Positions 33,401 through 45,235 of a stretch of DNA of 64,000 nt are shown piece by piece. The notes under the pieces are model-generated. The model worked only from the letters and a program-made list of their open reading frames with translations, searched no databases and was not told where the DNA came from. The DNA is from Angomonas deanei (taxonomy: Eukaryota > Euglenozoa > Kinetoplastea > Trypanosomatida > Trypanosomatidae), in assembly GCA_903995115.1 (NCBI GenBank), contig LR877146.1, positions 682,001 through 746,000 of the forward strand, read 5' to 3'. Each line of letters starts with the position of its first letter. The first letter of the stretch is position 1. Both the position numbers and the translations under genes were made by a program.

Positions 33401-35707
33401 CGCAAGCAGCGGCAGGAGCGGCTGTTCAACCTGGTGCGGTGCAAGCTCCAGGTGGACCGCAAGGGGGCGGACGAAGGTGGGGATAGTATTGATGCCCCAC
33501 GACGACCCCCGAGACCCAAAAAGGATAACTACATTAAACAAAAAGTGGAGAAGCTCCTGGAGCTGAACGCGGTGCGGCGCGCGGTGGCCGTGCTGGACCG
33601 CGAGAACACCCCGCGGGTGTCGGTGCTTGCCTGCCTCGACGCGATCGACGCGCTGCACCCGCACGAGGACCCGCCGCCGTACCTCCTGCCGAGGGAAGGC
33701 GTGGTGACGGTGGAGAAGGAGGACGTGGCGTTCGTGGTGGCCAAGGTGCTCTCACGGGGCGCCTCGCCCAGCCTCGACGGGTGGACGCGCGAGCTGCTGT
33801 ACCCGCTGGTGAACGAGGGCGACGAGAAGCTGCTTGAGGAGCTGACGGCGGTGGTGAAGGACCTCGTGAACGGGCTGGTGAGCCGGCGCGTGTGGGCGCG
33901 GCTGACGGCGGCGGAGGTGCACCCCTTCGCGAAGCCGAATGGCGGGATCCGGCCGGTAGCCCCCGAAAATGTCTGGCTCAAGGTGGCCAGTCACGTCATC
34001 CTGCGCAAGATCAAGAAGGACATCCCGTCGCTGGTGGGACGCTACCAGTACGGGGTGGGCCGGGACGCGGCGCTGGCGGCCCGCGAGGTGCGCGAGGCGT
34101 ACGAGCGCCCCGAGAATGACTGCGTGGCGGCGGTGGACTGCACCAACGCCTACAACAGCATCTACCGGCTGTCCATCCTGAAGGCGGTGGTCCAGGCCGG
34201 GGAGGCAATGAAGGTGACGTACAACTTTGTGGAGCGGCTGCTGTGGCCGTCGTCGCTGGGGTTGTACGAGGAGGGTCACCGGGTGGCGGAGCTGCAAAGC
34301 ACGCGGGGCATCCGCCAGGGCATGGTGTTGGGTCCCCTGCTGTTCGCCATCACCATCAAGCAGGAGCTGGATGCGTTCATCGCCAGTCATCGGGTGCAGG
34401 TGGTCGCCTACCTGGACGACATCACGCTGATCGGCGAACACGAGGAGGTGCAACGCGCCCTCCGCGACCTGGAGCCCGCCCTCCAAAGGATCGGACTCTC
34501 GATCAACTGGGATAAGACGCACGTCCTGTGGCGGAACGACCACACGGTGGACAGCATCAATATTCTTGGCGTGCAGATCCCCCGGGATCACGGCGTGGAC
34601 CTCGAGAAGGACACGTTTGACAAGATCCAGAAGAGCGACCCCTTGTTGAATCGTCTGACGCAGGGGGACCTGTCGCACCACTCGGCGTTCGTGCTGCTGC
34701 GGCAGTCGGCGGCCCCACGCCTGACGTACATTCTGCGCACGCAGCCGCAGAAGAACACGGAGCGCGGCGCGACGTGGTTTGACGAGCGCGTGACATCGGT
34801 GTTGCGCCACCTCTCCGGGGTGGGCACCCTGTCCGCGGCCCAGCAGCTGCTGGTGCAACTGCCGCTGAAGCAGGGCGGCCTGGGGCTGCGCTCGCAGGCG
34901 CAGCTCTCCGAGTTTGCGTACGCCTGCGTGAACGCCAAGTCGGCGATGCGCGCCCGCACCGTCGAGGTCGACGATATGAACCGGACCACCCTACACACTC
35001 TCATCGCCAACGATGAGCTGTGGCACCGGCTGATGGCGTCGAACGGGACGACGGGCGCGACCCGCCTCTTTGCGGACCCCGCGGCGAAGGTCCGGAATGT
35101 CGTCTTTGACTTAGCCCTGAAAGAACGACTGATGGAGCGCATCCTCAAGGACATGCGCTGCACCCACTGCGACGTGGAGATGACGAACGACCACGTGTAC
35201 CGGTGCCCGAACACGAACGGGCGGCCCAAGATCCACCGCCACGACGAGGTCAAGGAGACCGTCGCGGACTGGGCAAAGGAGCTGGGGTTCAAGGTGCGGA
35301 CGGAGCACTCGGTGGGGGTCGGCCGGCTGTGCATTGACGTGTGGCTGCAGCACCCCCTCACGCGGAAGCAGTACAACCTGGAGGTCTCCGTGGTGCACCC
35401 GGCGCAGGACAAGAAGGACCCCCTGGTGGACCGTCGACGGACGAAGCTGCGGCACTGGGAGGAGATTGAGCGGCTCACGAACATTGAGGTGAAGCCGTTC
35501 ATTGTCGGGACCAACGGCGAGCTCCCGCGCGAGAGCCTCGAGGTGCTGCGCGCGCTATCGAGGGCGTCGGAGAGCCCGTACAAGGCACGGACGGCCTTGT
35601 CGGAGGTGCTGAGTCGGCTGACGGCGGTGCTGGCGGCCGAGAACGTCCTGCTGTACGCGGCTGCCACGCACAAGTGGGAGCGTGCAGTAGGGGTAAGGTT
35701 GGAGTAA
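30448..35707 (+). pseudogene. A2 LINE polyprotein, disrupted by G-run frameshifts
   Basis: It starts MSGRGTRGRG at 30448 and is open to 32694. Near 31687-31750 two extra bases and one further extra base leave about 20 aberrant residues (an Ala/Thr-rich patch in place of the sequence around YVQYDGDVFVAYGG) but restore the frame. A G-run at 32663-32667 has five G's (six in A1, A3, A5), and one at 32841-32846 has six (seven in A3-A5), so the frame shifts twice before the RT domain. The RT and endonuclease region to 35707 is open in its own frame. Both main lesions are in homopolymers, so assembly error cannot be excluded. Confidence 0.87.
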
Positions 35708-35913
35708 TGAGTGATGGGTGTGTGGTGACCCATGCAAGAAAATCACCACGAAGGGAGAGTTTTAGTGAGTATGCCAACGGTTGACACCTGGTTGGAGAGC
35801 CTCACATAACCGGAAATCACGGGGATTTACGGTATGCGCAACAGCATTTCTCTTCCACGGACTGGCGCCAAGCGATCATATCAGCGTTACCGCCCTGATC
35901 GGCCTTCCGAAAC

Positions 35914-35945
<32 letters not shown>

Positions 35946-35949
<4 letters not shown>

Positions 35950-36026
35950 GATACAGTTTCTGTACTTTATTGGTATGTGAAACTTCCAAGTCTAACTTGG
36001 TAAATTTTAGAGCCGGCCTTCGGGCT
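35946..36026 (+). pseudogene. 3' part of an SL RNA gene, cut by A2
   Basis: Exon nt 14 onward, intron and terminator remain. It pairs with the 5' half at 29695. Confidence 0.92.
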
Positions 36027-36593
36027 TTTTTTTTATTTTTTTTTCACGTTCCGGCCGAGACAGCCCCCCAGCACCCCTCCATTCGCCCCCAAACACCCCG
36101 CAAGCGCACGCTTAAGCCCCCAGGGGCGCACCGCACGCCGCACAGCCCCGCAGACGCCGTCGCTCGCCACCACCAGGTCACCCCCGGGTGACCCTCGGGG
36201 GCCCCCGGGCAGCGGGAACCTCCGCCACCGCCACCCCCCAAGGACCCCCTCTCCGCGCCCCCAGACCCCCTCAGGGCCTGCGCACTGGCCGTACGGCGTG
36301 CGTTTGGGGGTCCGGGGCGGCATAGCGGCCTTTTTTTGGGGGCCGAAGGCCACGTGCTCCCGCAGGGGGGTCGGCTGCCGGCAGGCCCCCGTGGCGCCCT
36401 CTCTCTTGCCGCGCATAGGCCGGGGGCCAGGCAAAAGCATGGGCGCCCGGCCGCGGGGGCCCCCCTAGGCAAACGCATAGGCCGGCCGCCCACCACCCTT
36501 GTCTTGCCGCCGCCGAGCTTTTCGTGCTCATCCGTTCAATGTGCACCAAAACACGCATCACTCGCTCTCCGCGCCGCAGCGTAGCGTCCTTTT

Positions 36594-36687
36594 AACTAAA
36601 GCATTATATAGATACAGTTTCTGTACTTTATTGGTATGTGAAACTTCCAAGTCTAACTTGGTAAATTTTAGAGCCGGCCTTCGGGCT
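36594..36687 (+). ncRNA. SL RNA: Spliced-leader RNA gene (complete)
   Basis: Exon 36594-36633, donor GTATG, the same stems and Sm-like site, T-run from 36687. Identical in these parts to the gene at 29034. Confidence 0.95.
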
Positions 36688-37252
36688 TTTTTTTTATTTT
36701 TTTTTCACGTTCCGGCCGAGACAGCCCCCCAGCACCCCTCCATTCGCCCCCAAACACCCCGCAAGCGCACGCTTAAGCCCCCAGGGGCGCACCGCACGCC
36801 GCACAGCCCCGCAGACGCCGTCGCTCGCCACCACCAGGTCACCCCCCGGGTGACCCTCGGGGACCCCGGGCAGCGGGAACCTCCGCCACCGCCACCCCCC
36901 AAGGGCCCCCTCTCCGCGCCCCCAGGCCCCCTCAGGGCCTGCGCACTGGCCGTACGGCGTGCGTTTGGGGGTTCCGGGGCGGCATAGCGGCCTTTTTTTG
37001 GGGGCCGAAGGCCGCGTGCTCCCGCAGGGGGTCGGCTGCCGGCGGCCCCGTGGCGCCCTCTCTTGCCGCGCGCAGGCCGGGGGGCAGGCAAAAGCATGAG
37101 CGCCCGGCCATGGGGCCCCCCCCCAGGCAAACGCATATGGCCGCCCGCCCACCACCCTTGTCTTGCCGCCGCCGAGCTTTTCGTGCTCATCCGTTAAATG
37201 TGCACCAAAACACGCATCACTCGCTCTCCGCGCCGCAGCGTAGCGTCCTTTT

Positions 37253-37346
37253 AACTAAAGCATTATATAGATACAGTTTCTGTACTTTATTGGTATGTGA
37301 AACTTCCAAGTCTAACTTGGTAAATTTTAGAGCCGGCCTTCGGGCT
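37253..37346 (+). ncRNA. SL RNA: Spliced-leader RNA gene (complete)
   Basis: Exon 37253-37292, donor GTATG, T-run from 37346. The promoter block carries the TTAAATG variant. Confidence 0.95.
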
Positions 37347-37911
37347 TTTTTTTATTTTTTTTTCACGTTCCGGCCGAGACAGCCCCCCAGCACCCCTCCA
37401 TTCGCCCCCAAACACCCCGCAAGCGCATGCTTAAGCCCCCAGGGGCGCACCGCACGCCGCACAGCCCCGCAGACGCCGTCTCTCGCCACCACCAGGTCAC
37501 CCCCGGGTGACCCCCGGAGGCCCCCAGGCAGCGGGAACCTCCGCCACCGCCACCCCCCAAGGGCCCCCTCTCCGCGCCCCCGGCCCCCCTCAGGGCCTGC
37601 ACACGGGCCGTACGGCGTGCGTTTGGGGGTTCGGGGCGGCATAGCGGCTTTTTTTTGGGGGCCGAAGGCCGCGTGCTCCCGCAGGGGGGTCGGCTGCCGG
37701 CGGGCCCCCGTGGCGCCCTCTCTCTTGCCGCGCATAGGCCGGGGGGCTGAGCAAAAGCATGAGCGCCCGGCCGTGGGGCCCCGCGGGCAAACGCATAGGC
37801 CGCCCGCCCACCACCCTTGTCTTGCCGCCGCCGAGCTTTTCGTGCTCATCCGTTAAATGTGCACCAAAACACGCATCACTCGCTCTCCGCGCCGCAGCGT
37901 AGCGTCCTTTT

Positions 37912-38005
37912 AACTAAAGCATTATATAGATACAGTTTCTGTACTTTATTGGTATGTGAAACTTCCAAGTCTAACTTGGTAAATTTTAGAGCCGGCCTTC
38001 GGGCT
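37912..38005 (+). ncRNA. SL RNA: Spliced-leader RNA gene (complete)
   Basis: Exon 37912-37951, donor GTATG, T-run from 38005. The promoter block carries the TTAAATG variant. Confidence 0.95.
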
Positions 38006-38569
38006 TTTTTTTATTTTTTTTTCACGTTCCGGCCGAGACAGCCCCCCAGCACCCCTCCATTCGCCCCCAAACACCCCGCAAGCGCATGCTTAAGCCCCCA
38101 GGGGCGCACCGCACGCCGCACAGCCCCGCAGACGCCGTCTCTCGCCACCACCAGGTCACCCCCGGGTGACCCCCGGAGCCCCCAGGCAGCGGGAACCTCC
38201 GCCACCGCCACCCCCCAAGGGCCCCCTCTCCGCGCCCCCGGCCCCCCTCAGGGCCTGCACACGGGCCGTACGGCGTGCGTTTGGGGGTTCGGGGCGGCAT
38301 AGCGGCCTTTTTTTGGGGGCCGAAGGCCACCTGCTCCCGCCAGGGGGTCGGCTGCCGGCGGCCCCCTGGCGCCCTCTTCTTGCCGCGCATGGGCCGGGGG
38401 GCATGGCAAAAGCATGAGCGCCCGGCCGCTTGGGGCCCCCCTAGGCAAACGCATAGGCCGGCCGCCCACCACCCTTGTCTTGCCGCCGCCGAGCTTTTCG
38501 TGCTCATCCGTTCAATGTGCACCAAAACACGCATCACTTGCTCTCCGCGCCGCAGCGTAGCGTCCTTTT

Positions 38570-38611
38570 AACTAAAGCATTATATAGATACAGTTTCTGT
38601 ACTTTATTGGT
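38570..38611 (+). pseudogene. 5' part of an SL RNA gene, cut by A3
   Basis: Promoter (CACTTG variant) and full exon, then A3 begins after the donor GT. The other half is at 45155. Confidence 0.93.
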
Positions 38612-39042
38612 TTTCTCTCAGGTTTTCTCTCAGGTTTTCTCTCAGGTTTTCTCTCAGGTTTTCTCTCAGGTTTTCTCTCAGGTTTTCTCTCAGGTTTTCT
38701 CTCAGGTTTTCTCTCAGGTTTTCTCTCAGGTTTTCTCTCAGGTTTTCTCTCAGGTTTTCTCTCAGGTTTTCTCTCAGGTTTTCTCTCAGGTTTTCTCTCA
38801 GGTTTTCTCTCAGGTTTTCTCTCAGGTTTTCTCTCAGGTTTTCTCTCAGGTTTTCTCTCAGGTTTTCTCTCAGGTTTTCTCTCAGGTTTTCTCTCAGGTT
38901 TTCTCTCAGGTTTTCTCTCAGGTTTTCTCTCAGGTTTTCTCTCAGGTTTTCTCTCAGGTTTTCTCTCAGGTTTTCTCTCAGGTTTTCTCTCAGGTTTTCT
39001 CTCAGGTTTTCTCTCAGGTTTTCTCTCAGGTTTTCTCTCAGG
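38611..39042 (+). repeat. 12-bp tandem repeat TTTTCTCTCAGG, 36 copies (A3)
   Basis: 432 bp of uniform units with no internal variant seen. Confidence 0.97.
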
Positions 39043-39662
39043 TTTCGCTCGCTACGCTCGCGAAACACATTTAAACATCCGCTACCGCGTCTGTTTAAAT
39101 ACTGAAAGGAACAGCTGACCAGAAACACCGACCAGAGACTAGCCCTAACGAACAACCGCTCGCCGACTGGTCCTAGCCTTGTGAAACCAGCGCGAGTTCT
39201 ACCACATAGGAAACGATTGTCAAACTAGCACACAAAAGGAATAACACCCAAAAAGTATATTCATTTTGTCCACTGCCCGACCGACCCATCGTGACCACTC
39301 GTATTCCGGTAATAACACTTGTAGATTGTGTGTGTGTGATACCTCTGTATATAATTCGCAGTATCCACACCCCTATTGTTTTTACCACTTAGTATCTATA
39401 TAAATATATATTTCGTAGAGGAAAATAGTTTTCCATCTACGTGCAAAAACAAACAAAAATAATCCATCAGAGAAAAATAATTACTAAAACAAAAACAAAC
39501 AAAAAACAAAATAAAAAAACACAAAAAAAAATCAAACAAAAACAAAAACCAATAAAAGCCAATAAAAACCAATAAAAGCCAATAAAAGCCAAAAACACTA
39601 TTTTACACTGTACCCTTATTTTATTATTTATTATTATATTACCACTACCGAATACGATCACG
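39043..39662 (+). promoter_or_regulatory. A3 leader
   Basis: Two inverted repeats are kept. The 10-mer CCAATAAAAR occurs four times (about 39549-39588). It lacks a roughly 15-bp ATACACCTGTACCCG segment found near 22528-22545 in A1. No coding content. Confidence 0.7.
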
Positions 39663-42600
39663 ATGATGTCTGGTAGGGGCACCCGCGGAAGAGGACAGCC
39701 AAATCGGCACAACAACAGTGCAGGCGTTGGGCTCAACCCGAACCAACTGAACCAGCTGTTGGCACTGTTTGTGGAGGCGGTGGCGAACCCGCAGGCGACA
39801 CTGCAGCGACTGCAGCCCGCACAGGGAAACAACGCCATCGTCGCACACCGCGGACGAGGACGTGGTAGCGGTGGAAGAGGAAGAGGGACATCCCAACCAA
39901 GCAGAGGAGCCTTCGCCCAGCCACTCCGACTGCTACCACCAAAAGAGGAAGACACCACACCACACCAAACAAAAAGACAGAGAAACGAGGTTCCCCCACG
40001 GGACCTCGAGAAGGAGGAACACAAACAGTGGAGGCGGCAGATCCTCCAAGAGTGGGACGCCAACGTGAGGGCGGCAGAGATGCTGCGCGACCACGTCGCC
40101 CACTGCGTCAAGATTACGGAGAACCACTTTGACTTTCTGCGCAAGAAGCGGCCGGGGCTGGTGATGGACCGCCCCATCTACGTGTGCGAGCACACCACCG
40201 AGAGTCACGACGGGCGACCGTCGTACTGTATGCACCCCGTCTACCACCGGGACGACATACTCGAGCACGCGCGCAAGCACCACCACGGCAACGCGCGCTA
40301 CTACTCGGCCAGCCTGGACTACCGCGTCGGCGGCATGGCCAACGTGCAGCAGAACTGCGTGCTGTCGGCGGTCGTCGCGGTGTACGTGACGATGGGGGTA
40401 CCGATCGACCCCCTCGCCCAGCGCGCCTTTGCGACGGGGCGTGCAGTGGATGCACAGCATTACCTAAACACCACACCGTTCACTGGACCCACCATACCGG
40501 GTCACGTGTTGGAGGCGTTGGGGAAGCAGTACTGCCCTTCGCCATCTTTTTATTGTGAGCAGACGGCACTGGAGTGCCCACAGTGCCAGTACGGGCTGCA
40601 GAACCACCAACAGCAGATCAGTGAGGCAGGCATCCTGAGCTTCACGGGGGGCATCCCACCGACCTACGCCTACTCGGATTACTATTGTCCGAACTGCAAC
40701 GTGCAGGACGAGACACACCACATTGGCCTCACTCGGGTCCTGACGGCGGGACCGGTGGCCATCTACACGGAGCTGCACCTGACCGCACCCCCACCAGAGT
40801 ACCTCGAGATACTGCAAAGTGAGGACACAAGGCTCTTGCGGCGGTATCGGCTACACGCGATGCTGGTGGCGAAGAGCGCGGCACACCTCATTGTCGTGCG
40901 GCGCGGCAGCAACGGCTACGTGCAGTACGACGGCGACGTGTTCGTGGCGTACGGCGGCACCCCCAACCCAAAGCACATCCACACCGTCGTCTACACGCGA
41001 ATGGACGACGTGGAGCCGCGGGAGTGTGACCAGCCGGTGACCATCCCCAGCAGCCAGGTGGTTTACAGGGAACCGGATGCCCACACGATGCGTCGATTCC
41101 AGGGCTTCCCGGAGGGCACGTATTTGCCCAACCCTGGACGCGACGGCGCGAACCGCACGACGCCAGAGGTCTCCGAGGAGGAGGTCCTCCGGCTGACCAG
41201 CGAGATACAAGGCATCACCGATGAGACGGAGAAGATGCACCTCCTCCGGCATTGCCTACAAACACGTGGGTTGACCATGTGCCTGTTGTGCCAACACCTC
41301 GTGAACAACACGCAGTCCGCCAAGGAGACGCACTACGAGCGGTGGCACACCACCATCGAGGAGGAGGATGTACCCGTCGACGCCCCAGACTCGGTGGAGG
41401 AATCCCCCTTCCTCGAGCGGACGTTCACGCAGGGCGGGACGGACTCGCTGGAGGACTCCCTCCTCGGGCTCCCCGACGAAGAGGAGGACCCGGTACTGCC
41501 ACCCGGGGAGGTGGCGGCGTGCCCGCGGTGCGGCGGGGATCCACTGCCCATACGGGACATGCTGAACCACGTGTGGCACTACCACCCGGCCATCCTCGCC
41601 GAGAACCTCCAGCGCTACCGACACACGCAGTGCAAGGCGTGCAACACGATCACGCCGGACACGAGGGAGGCGAAGCAGAGCCACACGTGCGACCCCAAAC
41701 GGGCCACGTGCGACCGGATCGGGGTGGAGACCTTTGGCCCATTCTACACGAGCCAGAAGAATGCGGCCATCACACCAAAGGAGCTGCGGTGCCCGTGGTG
41801 CCCGCACACGGCGAAGAACTGCCGCGGGATCAATGTCCACGCCGCCAAGGAGCACCGCGAGAACCTCTACGCCAGGGGGGACCACCTGGTGGAGGCGCAC
41901 TTTATGACGCAGTGCCAGGTGTGCAAGCGGTTCGTGCGCGCCAACGACCAGGAGAAGCGGCGCCACGTGCAGGACAACCACACGCAGGACGGCCGTGTGG
42001 CGCTCCGGCCACGTCCGGTAGAGATTCCCCAGGGGGATCCACCAGTGGAAGAAGGGGGGGAAACCCATCCCAACGACCCACCACCGGACACTACGATGGA
42101 GGAGGATGGATACGTCCCCCTCATCCCCCAGCCGGAGGAGGACATCACCCTCCCTCCCGGCGACATGTGCTATGGTCACAATGTGGACTATGACTTTCGC
42201 ACCAACCACTACCACTGCCCCATCTGCGGCCAGAGGATGTTCCGGAACAATGTGTCGATTGCCGGCATCATGCGGCACATCCACACCTTCCACGAAAACT
42301 TCAAGGATAAGATGTACGTGGCGGAGAACCTCAAGCGGTACGGGCTGGACCAGTGCACGGCGTGCCACCAGCTGTTTGAGGCGACCGCCAAGGAGCGGAC
42401 GTACCACCACCTGCACGCGTGCCCGGTGAGGCGGCTGGCGGTGACCCTCCCCGAGGACGAGGACGAGGAGGAGGACGGGGTGGACCACACCCCCGACACG
42501 TGGCTAGCGTCCAAGCCCATGACGCACCGGACGCTGCACAAGCGGGACTGGACGGAGTGGCGCCTCTCCGTGGCCGACGTGCTGATCGGCTACATGGCCA

Positions 42601-44921
42601 GCGTGCCGGACGAGCGCAAGCAGCGGCAGGAGCGGCTGTTCAACCTGGTGCGGTGCAAGCTCCAGGTGGACCGCAAGGGGGCGGACGAAGGTGGGGATAG
42701 TAATGATGCCCCACGCCGCCCCCCGAGACCCAAAAAGGACAACTACATTAAACAAAAAGTGGAGAAGCTCCTGGAGCTGAACGCGGTGCGGCGCGCGGTG
42801 GCCGTGCTGGACCGCGAGAACACCCCGCGGGTGTCGGTGCGTGCGTGCCTCGACGCGATCGACGCGCTGCACCCACACGAGGACCCGCCGCCGTACCTCC
42901 TGCCGAGGGAAGGCGTGGTGACGGTGGAGAAGGAGGACGTGGCGTTCGTGGTGGCCAAGGTGCTCTCACGGGGTGCCTCGCCGAGCCTCGACGGGTGGAC
43001 GCGCGAGCTGCTGTACCCGCTGGTGAACGAGGGCGACGAGAAGCTGCTGGAGGAGCTGACGGCGGTGGTGAAGGACCTCGTGAACGGGCTGGTGAGCCGG
43101 CGCGTGTGGGCGCGGCTGACGGCGGCGGAGGTGCACCCCTTCGCGAAGCCGAACGGCGGGATCCGGCCGGTGGCCCCAGAAAATGTCTGGCTCAAGGTGG
43201 CCAGTCACGTCATCCTGCGTAAGATCAAGAAGGACATCCCGTCGCTGGTGGGACGCTACCAGTACGGGGTGGGTCGGGACGCGGCGCTGGCGGCCCGCGA
43301 GGTGCGCGAGGCGTACGAGCGCCCCGAGAATGACTGCGTGGCGGCGGTGGACTGCACCAACGCCTACAACAGCATCTACCGGTTGTCCATCCTGAAGGCG
43401 GTGGTCCAGGCCGGGGAGGCGATGAAGGTGACGTACAACTTTGTGGAGCGGCTGCTGTGGCCGTCGTCCCTGGGGTTGTACGAGGAGGGTCACCGGGTGG
43501 CGGAGCTGCAAAGCACGCGGGGCATCCGCCAGGGCATGGTGTTGGGCCCCCTGCTGTTCGCCATCACCATCAAGCAGGAGCTGGATGCGTTCATCGCCAG
43601 TCATCGTGTGCAGGTGGTCGCCTACCTGGACGACATCACGCTGATCGGCGAACACGAGGAGGTGCAACGAGCCCTCCGCGACCTGGAGCCCGCCCTCCAA
43701 AGGATCGGACTCTCGATCAACTGGGACAAGACGCACGTCCTGTGGCGGAACGACCACACGGTGGACAGCATCAACATTCTGGGTGTGCAGATTCCCCGGG
43801 ACCACGGCGTGGACCTCGAGAAGGACACGTTTGACAAGATCCAGAAGAGTGACCCCTTGTTGAATCGTCTGACGCAGGGGGACCTGTCGCACCACTCGGC
43901 GTTCGTGCTGCTGCGGCAGTCGGCGGCCCCACGCCTGACGTACATTCTGCGCACGCAGCCGCGGAAGAACACGGAGCGCGGCGCGACGTGGTTTGACGAG
44001 CGCGTGACATCGGTGTTGCGCCACCTCTCCGGGGTGGGCACCCTGTCCGCGGCCCAGCAGCTGCTGGTGCAACTGCCGCTGAAGCAGGGCGGCCTGGGGC
44101 TGCGCTCGCAGGCGCAGCTCTCGGAGTTTGCCTACGCCTGCGTGAACGCCAAGTCGGCGATGCGCGCCCGCACCGTCGAGGTCGACGATCTGAACCGGTC
44201 CACCCTACACACTCTCATCGCCAACGATGAGCTGTGGCACCGGCTGATGGCGTCGAACGGGACGACGGGCGCGACCCGCCTCTTTGCGGACCCCGCGGCG
44301 AAGGTCCGGAATGTGGTCTTTGACCTCGCCCTGAAAGAACGACTGATGGAGCGCATCCTGAAGGACATGCGCTGCACCCACTGCGACGTGGAGATGACGA
44401 ACGACCACGTGTACCGGTGCCCGAACACGAACGGGCGGCCCAAGATCCACCGCCACGACGAGGTCAAGGAGACCGTCGCGGACTGGGCAAAGGAGCTGGG
44501 GTTCAAGGTGCGGACGGAGCACTCGGTGGGGGTCGGCCGGCTGTGCATTGACGTGTGGCTGCAGCACCCCCTCACGCGGAAGCAGTACAACCTGGAGGTC
44601 TCCGTCGTGCACCCGGCGCAGGACAAGAAGGACCCCCTGGCGGACCGTCGACGGACGAAGCTGCGGCACTGGGAGGAGATTGAGCGGCTCACGAACATTG
44701 AGGTGAAGCCGTTCATTATCGGGACCAACGGCGAGCTGCCGCGCGAGAGCCTCGAGGTGCTGCGCGCGCTGTCGCGGGCTTCGGAGAGCCCGTACAAGGC
44801 GCGGACGGCCTTGTCGGAGGTGCTGAGTCGGCTGACGGCGGTGCTGGCGGCCGAGAACGTCCTGCTGTACGCGGCTGCCACGCACAAGTGGGAGCGTGCA
44901 GTGGGGGTAAGGTTGGAGTAA
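39663..44921 (+). CDS. A3 LINE polyprotein, open 1752-codon ORF
   Basis: The start is ATGATG (the other copies have ATCATG), adding one Met before the shared MSGRGTRGRG; the second ATG at 39666 is the conserved start. Domain order is as described for A5. YLDD is at residues 1321-1324 (43623 onward). Relative to A5 the segment of residues about 265-570 is clearly different in sequence, while the rest is nearly identical. The product should bind SL-gene DNA or element RNA through its fingers, nick the exon, and reverse transcribe element RNA from the nick. Both catalytic centres are present, so no defect is visible. Confidence 0.93.
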   Translation: MMSGRGTRGRGQPNRHNNSAGVGLNPNQLNQLLALFVEAVANPQATLQRLQPAQGNNAIVAHRGRGRGSGGRGRGTSQPSRGAFAQPLRLLPPKEEDTTPHQTKRQRNEVPPRDLEKEEHKQWRRQILQEWDANVRAAEMLRDHVAHCVKITENHFDFLRKKRPGLVMDRPIYVCEHTTESHDGRPSYCMHPVYHRDDILEHARKHHHGNARYYSASLDYRVGGMANVQQNCVLSAVVAVYVTMGVPIDPLAQRAFATGRAVDAQHYLNTTPFTGPTIPGHVLEALGKQYCPSPSFYCEQTALECPQCQYGLQNHQQQISEAGILSFTGGIPPTYAYSDYYCPNCNVQDETHHIGLTRVLTAGPVAIYTELHLTAPPPEYLEILQSEDTRLLRRYRLHAMLVAKSAAHLIVVRRGSNGYVQYDGDVFVAYGGTPNPKHIHTVVYTRMDDVEPRECDQPVTIPSSQVVYREPDAHTMRRFQGFPEGTYLPNPGRDGANRTTPEVSEEEVLRLTSEIQGITDETEKMHLLRHCLQTRGLTMCLLCQHLVNNTQSAKETHYERWHTTIEEEDVPVDAPDSVEESPFLERTFTQGGTDSLEDSLLGLPDEEEDPVLPPGEVAACPRCGGDPLPIRDMLNHVWHYHPAILAENLQRYRHTQCKACNTITPDTREAKQSHTCDPKRATCDRIGVETFGPFYTSQKNAAITPKELRCPWCPHTAKNCRGINVHAAKEHRENLYARGDHLVEAHFMTQCQVCKRFVRANDQEKRRHVQDNHTQDGRVALRPRPVEIPQGDPPVEEGGETHPNDPPPDTTMEEDGYVPLIPQPEEDITLPPGDMCYGHNVDYDFRTNHYHCPICGQRMFRNNVSIAGIMRHIHTFHENFKDKMYVAENLKRYGLDQCTACHQLFEATAKERTYHHLHACPVRRLAVTLPEDEDEEEDGVDHTPDTWLASKPMTHRTLHKRDWTEWRLSVADVLIGYMASVPDERKQRQERLFNLVRCKLQVDRKGADEGGDSNDAPRRPPRPKKDNYIKQKVEKLLELNAVRRAVAVLDRENTPRVSVRACLDAIDALHPHEDPPPYLLPREGVVTVEKEDVAFVVAKVLSRGASPSLDGWTRELLYPLVNEGDEKLLEELTAVVKDLVNGLVSRRVWARLTAAEVHPFAKPNGGIRPVAPENVWLKVASHVILRKIKKDIPSLVGRYQYGVGRDAALAAREVREAYERPENDCVAAVDCTNAYNSIYRLSILKAVVQAGEAMKVTYNFVERLLWPSSLGLYEEGHRVAELQSTRGIRQGMVLGPLLFAITIKQELDAFIASHRVQVVAYLDDITLIGEHEEVQRALRDLEPALQRIGLSINWDKTHVLWRNDHTVDSINILGVQIPRDHGVDLEKDTFDKIQKSDPLLNRLTQGDLSHHSAFVLLRQSAAPRLTYILRTQPRKNTERGATWFDERVTSVLRHLSGVGTLSAAQQLLVQLPLKQGGLGLRSQAQLSEFAYACVNAKSAMRARTVEVDDLNRSTLHTLIANDELWHRLMASNGTTGATRLFADPAAKVRNVVFDLALKERLMERILKDMRCTHCDVEMTNDHVYRCPNTNGRPKIHRHDEVKETVADWAKELGFKVRTEHSVGVGRLCIDVWLQHPLTRKQYNLEVSVVHPAQDKKDPLADRRRTKLRHWEEIERLTNIEVKPFIIGTNGELPRESLEVLRALSRASESPYKARTALSEVLSRLTAVLAAENVLLYAAATHKWERAVGVRLE

Positions 44922-45127
44922 TGGGAATGGGTGTGTGGTGACCCATGCAAGAAAATCACCACGAGGGGAGAGTTTTAGTGAGTATGCCAACGGTTTATAC
45001 CTGGTTGGAGAGCCTCACATAACCGGAAATCACGGGGATTTACGGTATGCGTAACAGCATTTCTCTTCCACGGACTGGCGCCAAGCGATCATATCAGCGT
45101 TACCGCCCTGATCGGCCTTCCGAAACC

Positions 45128-45154
<27 letters not shown>

Positions 45155-45158
<4 letters not shown>

Positions 45159-45235
45159 GATACAGTTTCTGTACTTTATTGGTATGTGAAACTTCCAAGT
45201 CTAACTTGGTAAATTTTAGAGCCGGCCTTCGGGCT
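45155..45235 (+). pseudogene. 3' part of an SL RNA gene, cut by A3
   Basis: Exon nt 14 onward, intron and terminator. It pairs with 38570. Confidence 0.92.

Larger units (their letters stand above)
29737..35945 (+). mobile_element. A2: full-length SL-specific RLE LINE, ORF broken
   Basis: A 6.2-kb element with only five 12-mers and 31 A's (35915-35945). Target duplication 29708-29736 and 35946-35974. The leader and ORF start are almost identical to A6. Confidence 0.93.
35946..38609 (+). repeat. SL RNA gene repeat block between A2 and A3 (four units)
   Basis: Contains one 5'-cut gene, three complete genes (36594, 37253, 37912) and a 5' half at 38570. Unit lengths are 659, 659 and 658 bp. Spacers 36027-36593, 36688-37252, 37347-37911 and 38006-38569 are GC-rich, noncoding and all of the AAGCGCACGCTTAAG (or GCATGC) type. 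They differ mainly by length of C/G runs and by indels in a GCATAGGC-like simple region. Confidence 0.93.
38612..45154 (+). mobile_element. A3: full-length SL-specific RLE LINE, looks intact
   Basis: A 6.5-kb element with 36 12-mers, an open ORF (39663-44921) and 27 A's (45128-45154). Target duplication 38583-38611 and 45155-45183. It is one of two copies with an uninterrupted coding region and so a candidate for activity. Confidence 0.94.

Noticed and set aside
29708-35974. LTR retrotransposon with the 29-bp direct repeats as ends
   Set aside because: The repeats are target-site copies of the SL exon; there are no long terminal repeats, integrase or protease, and the element ends in poly(A).
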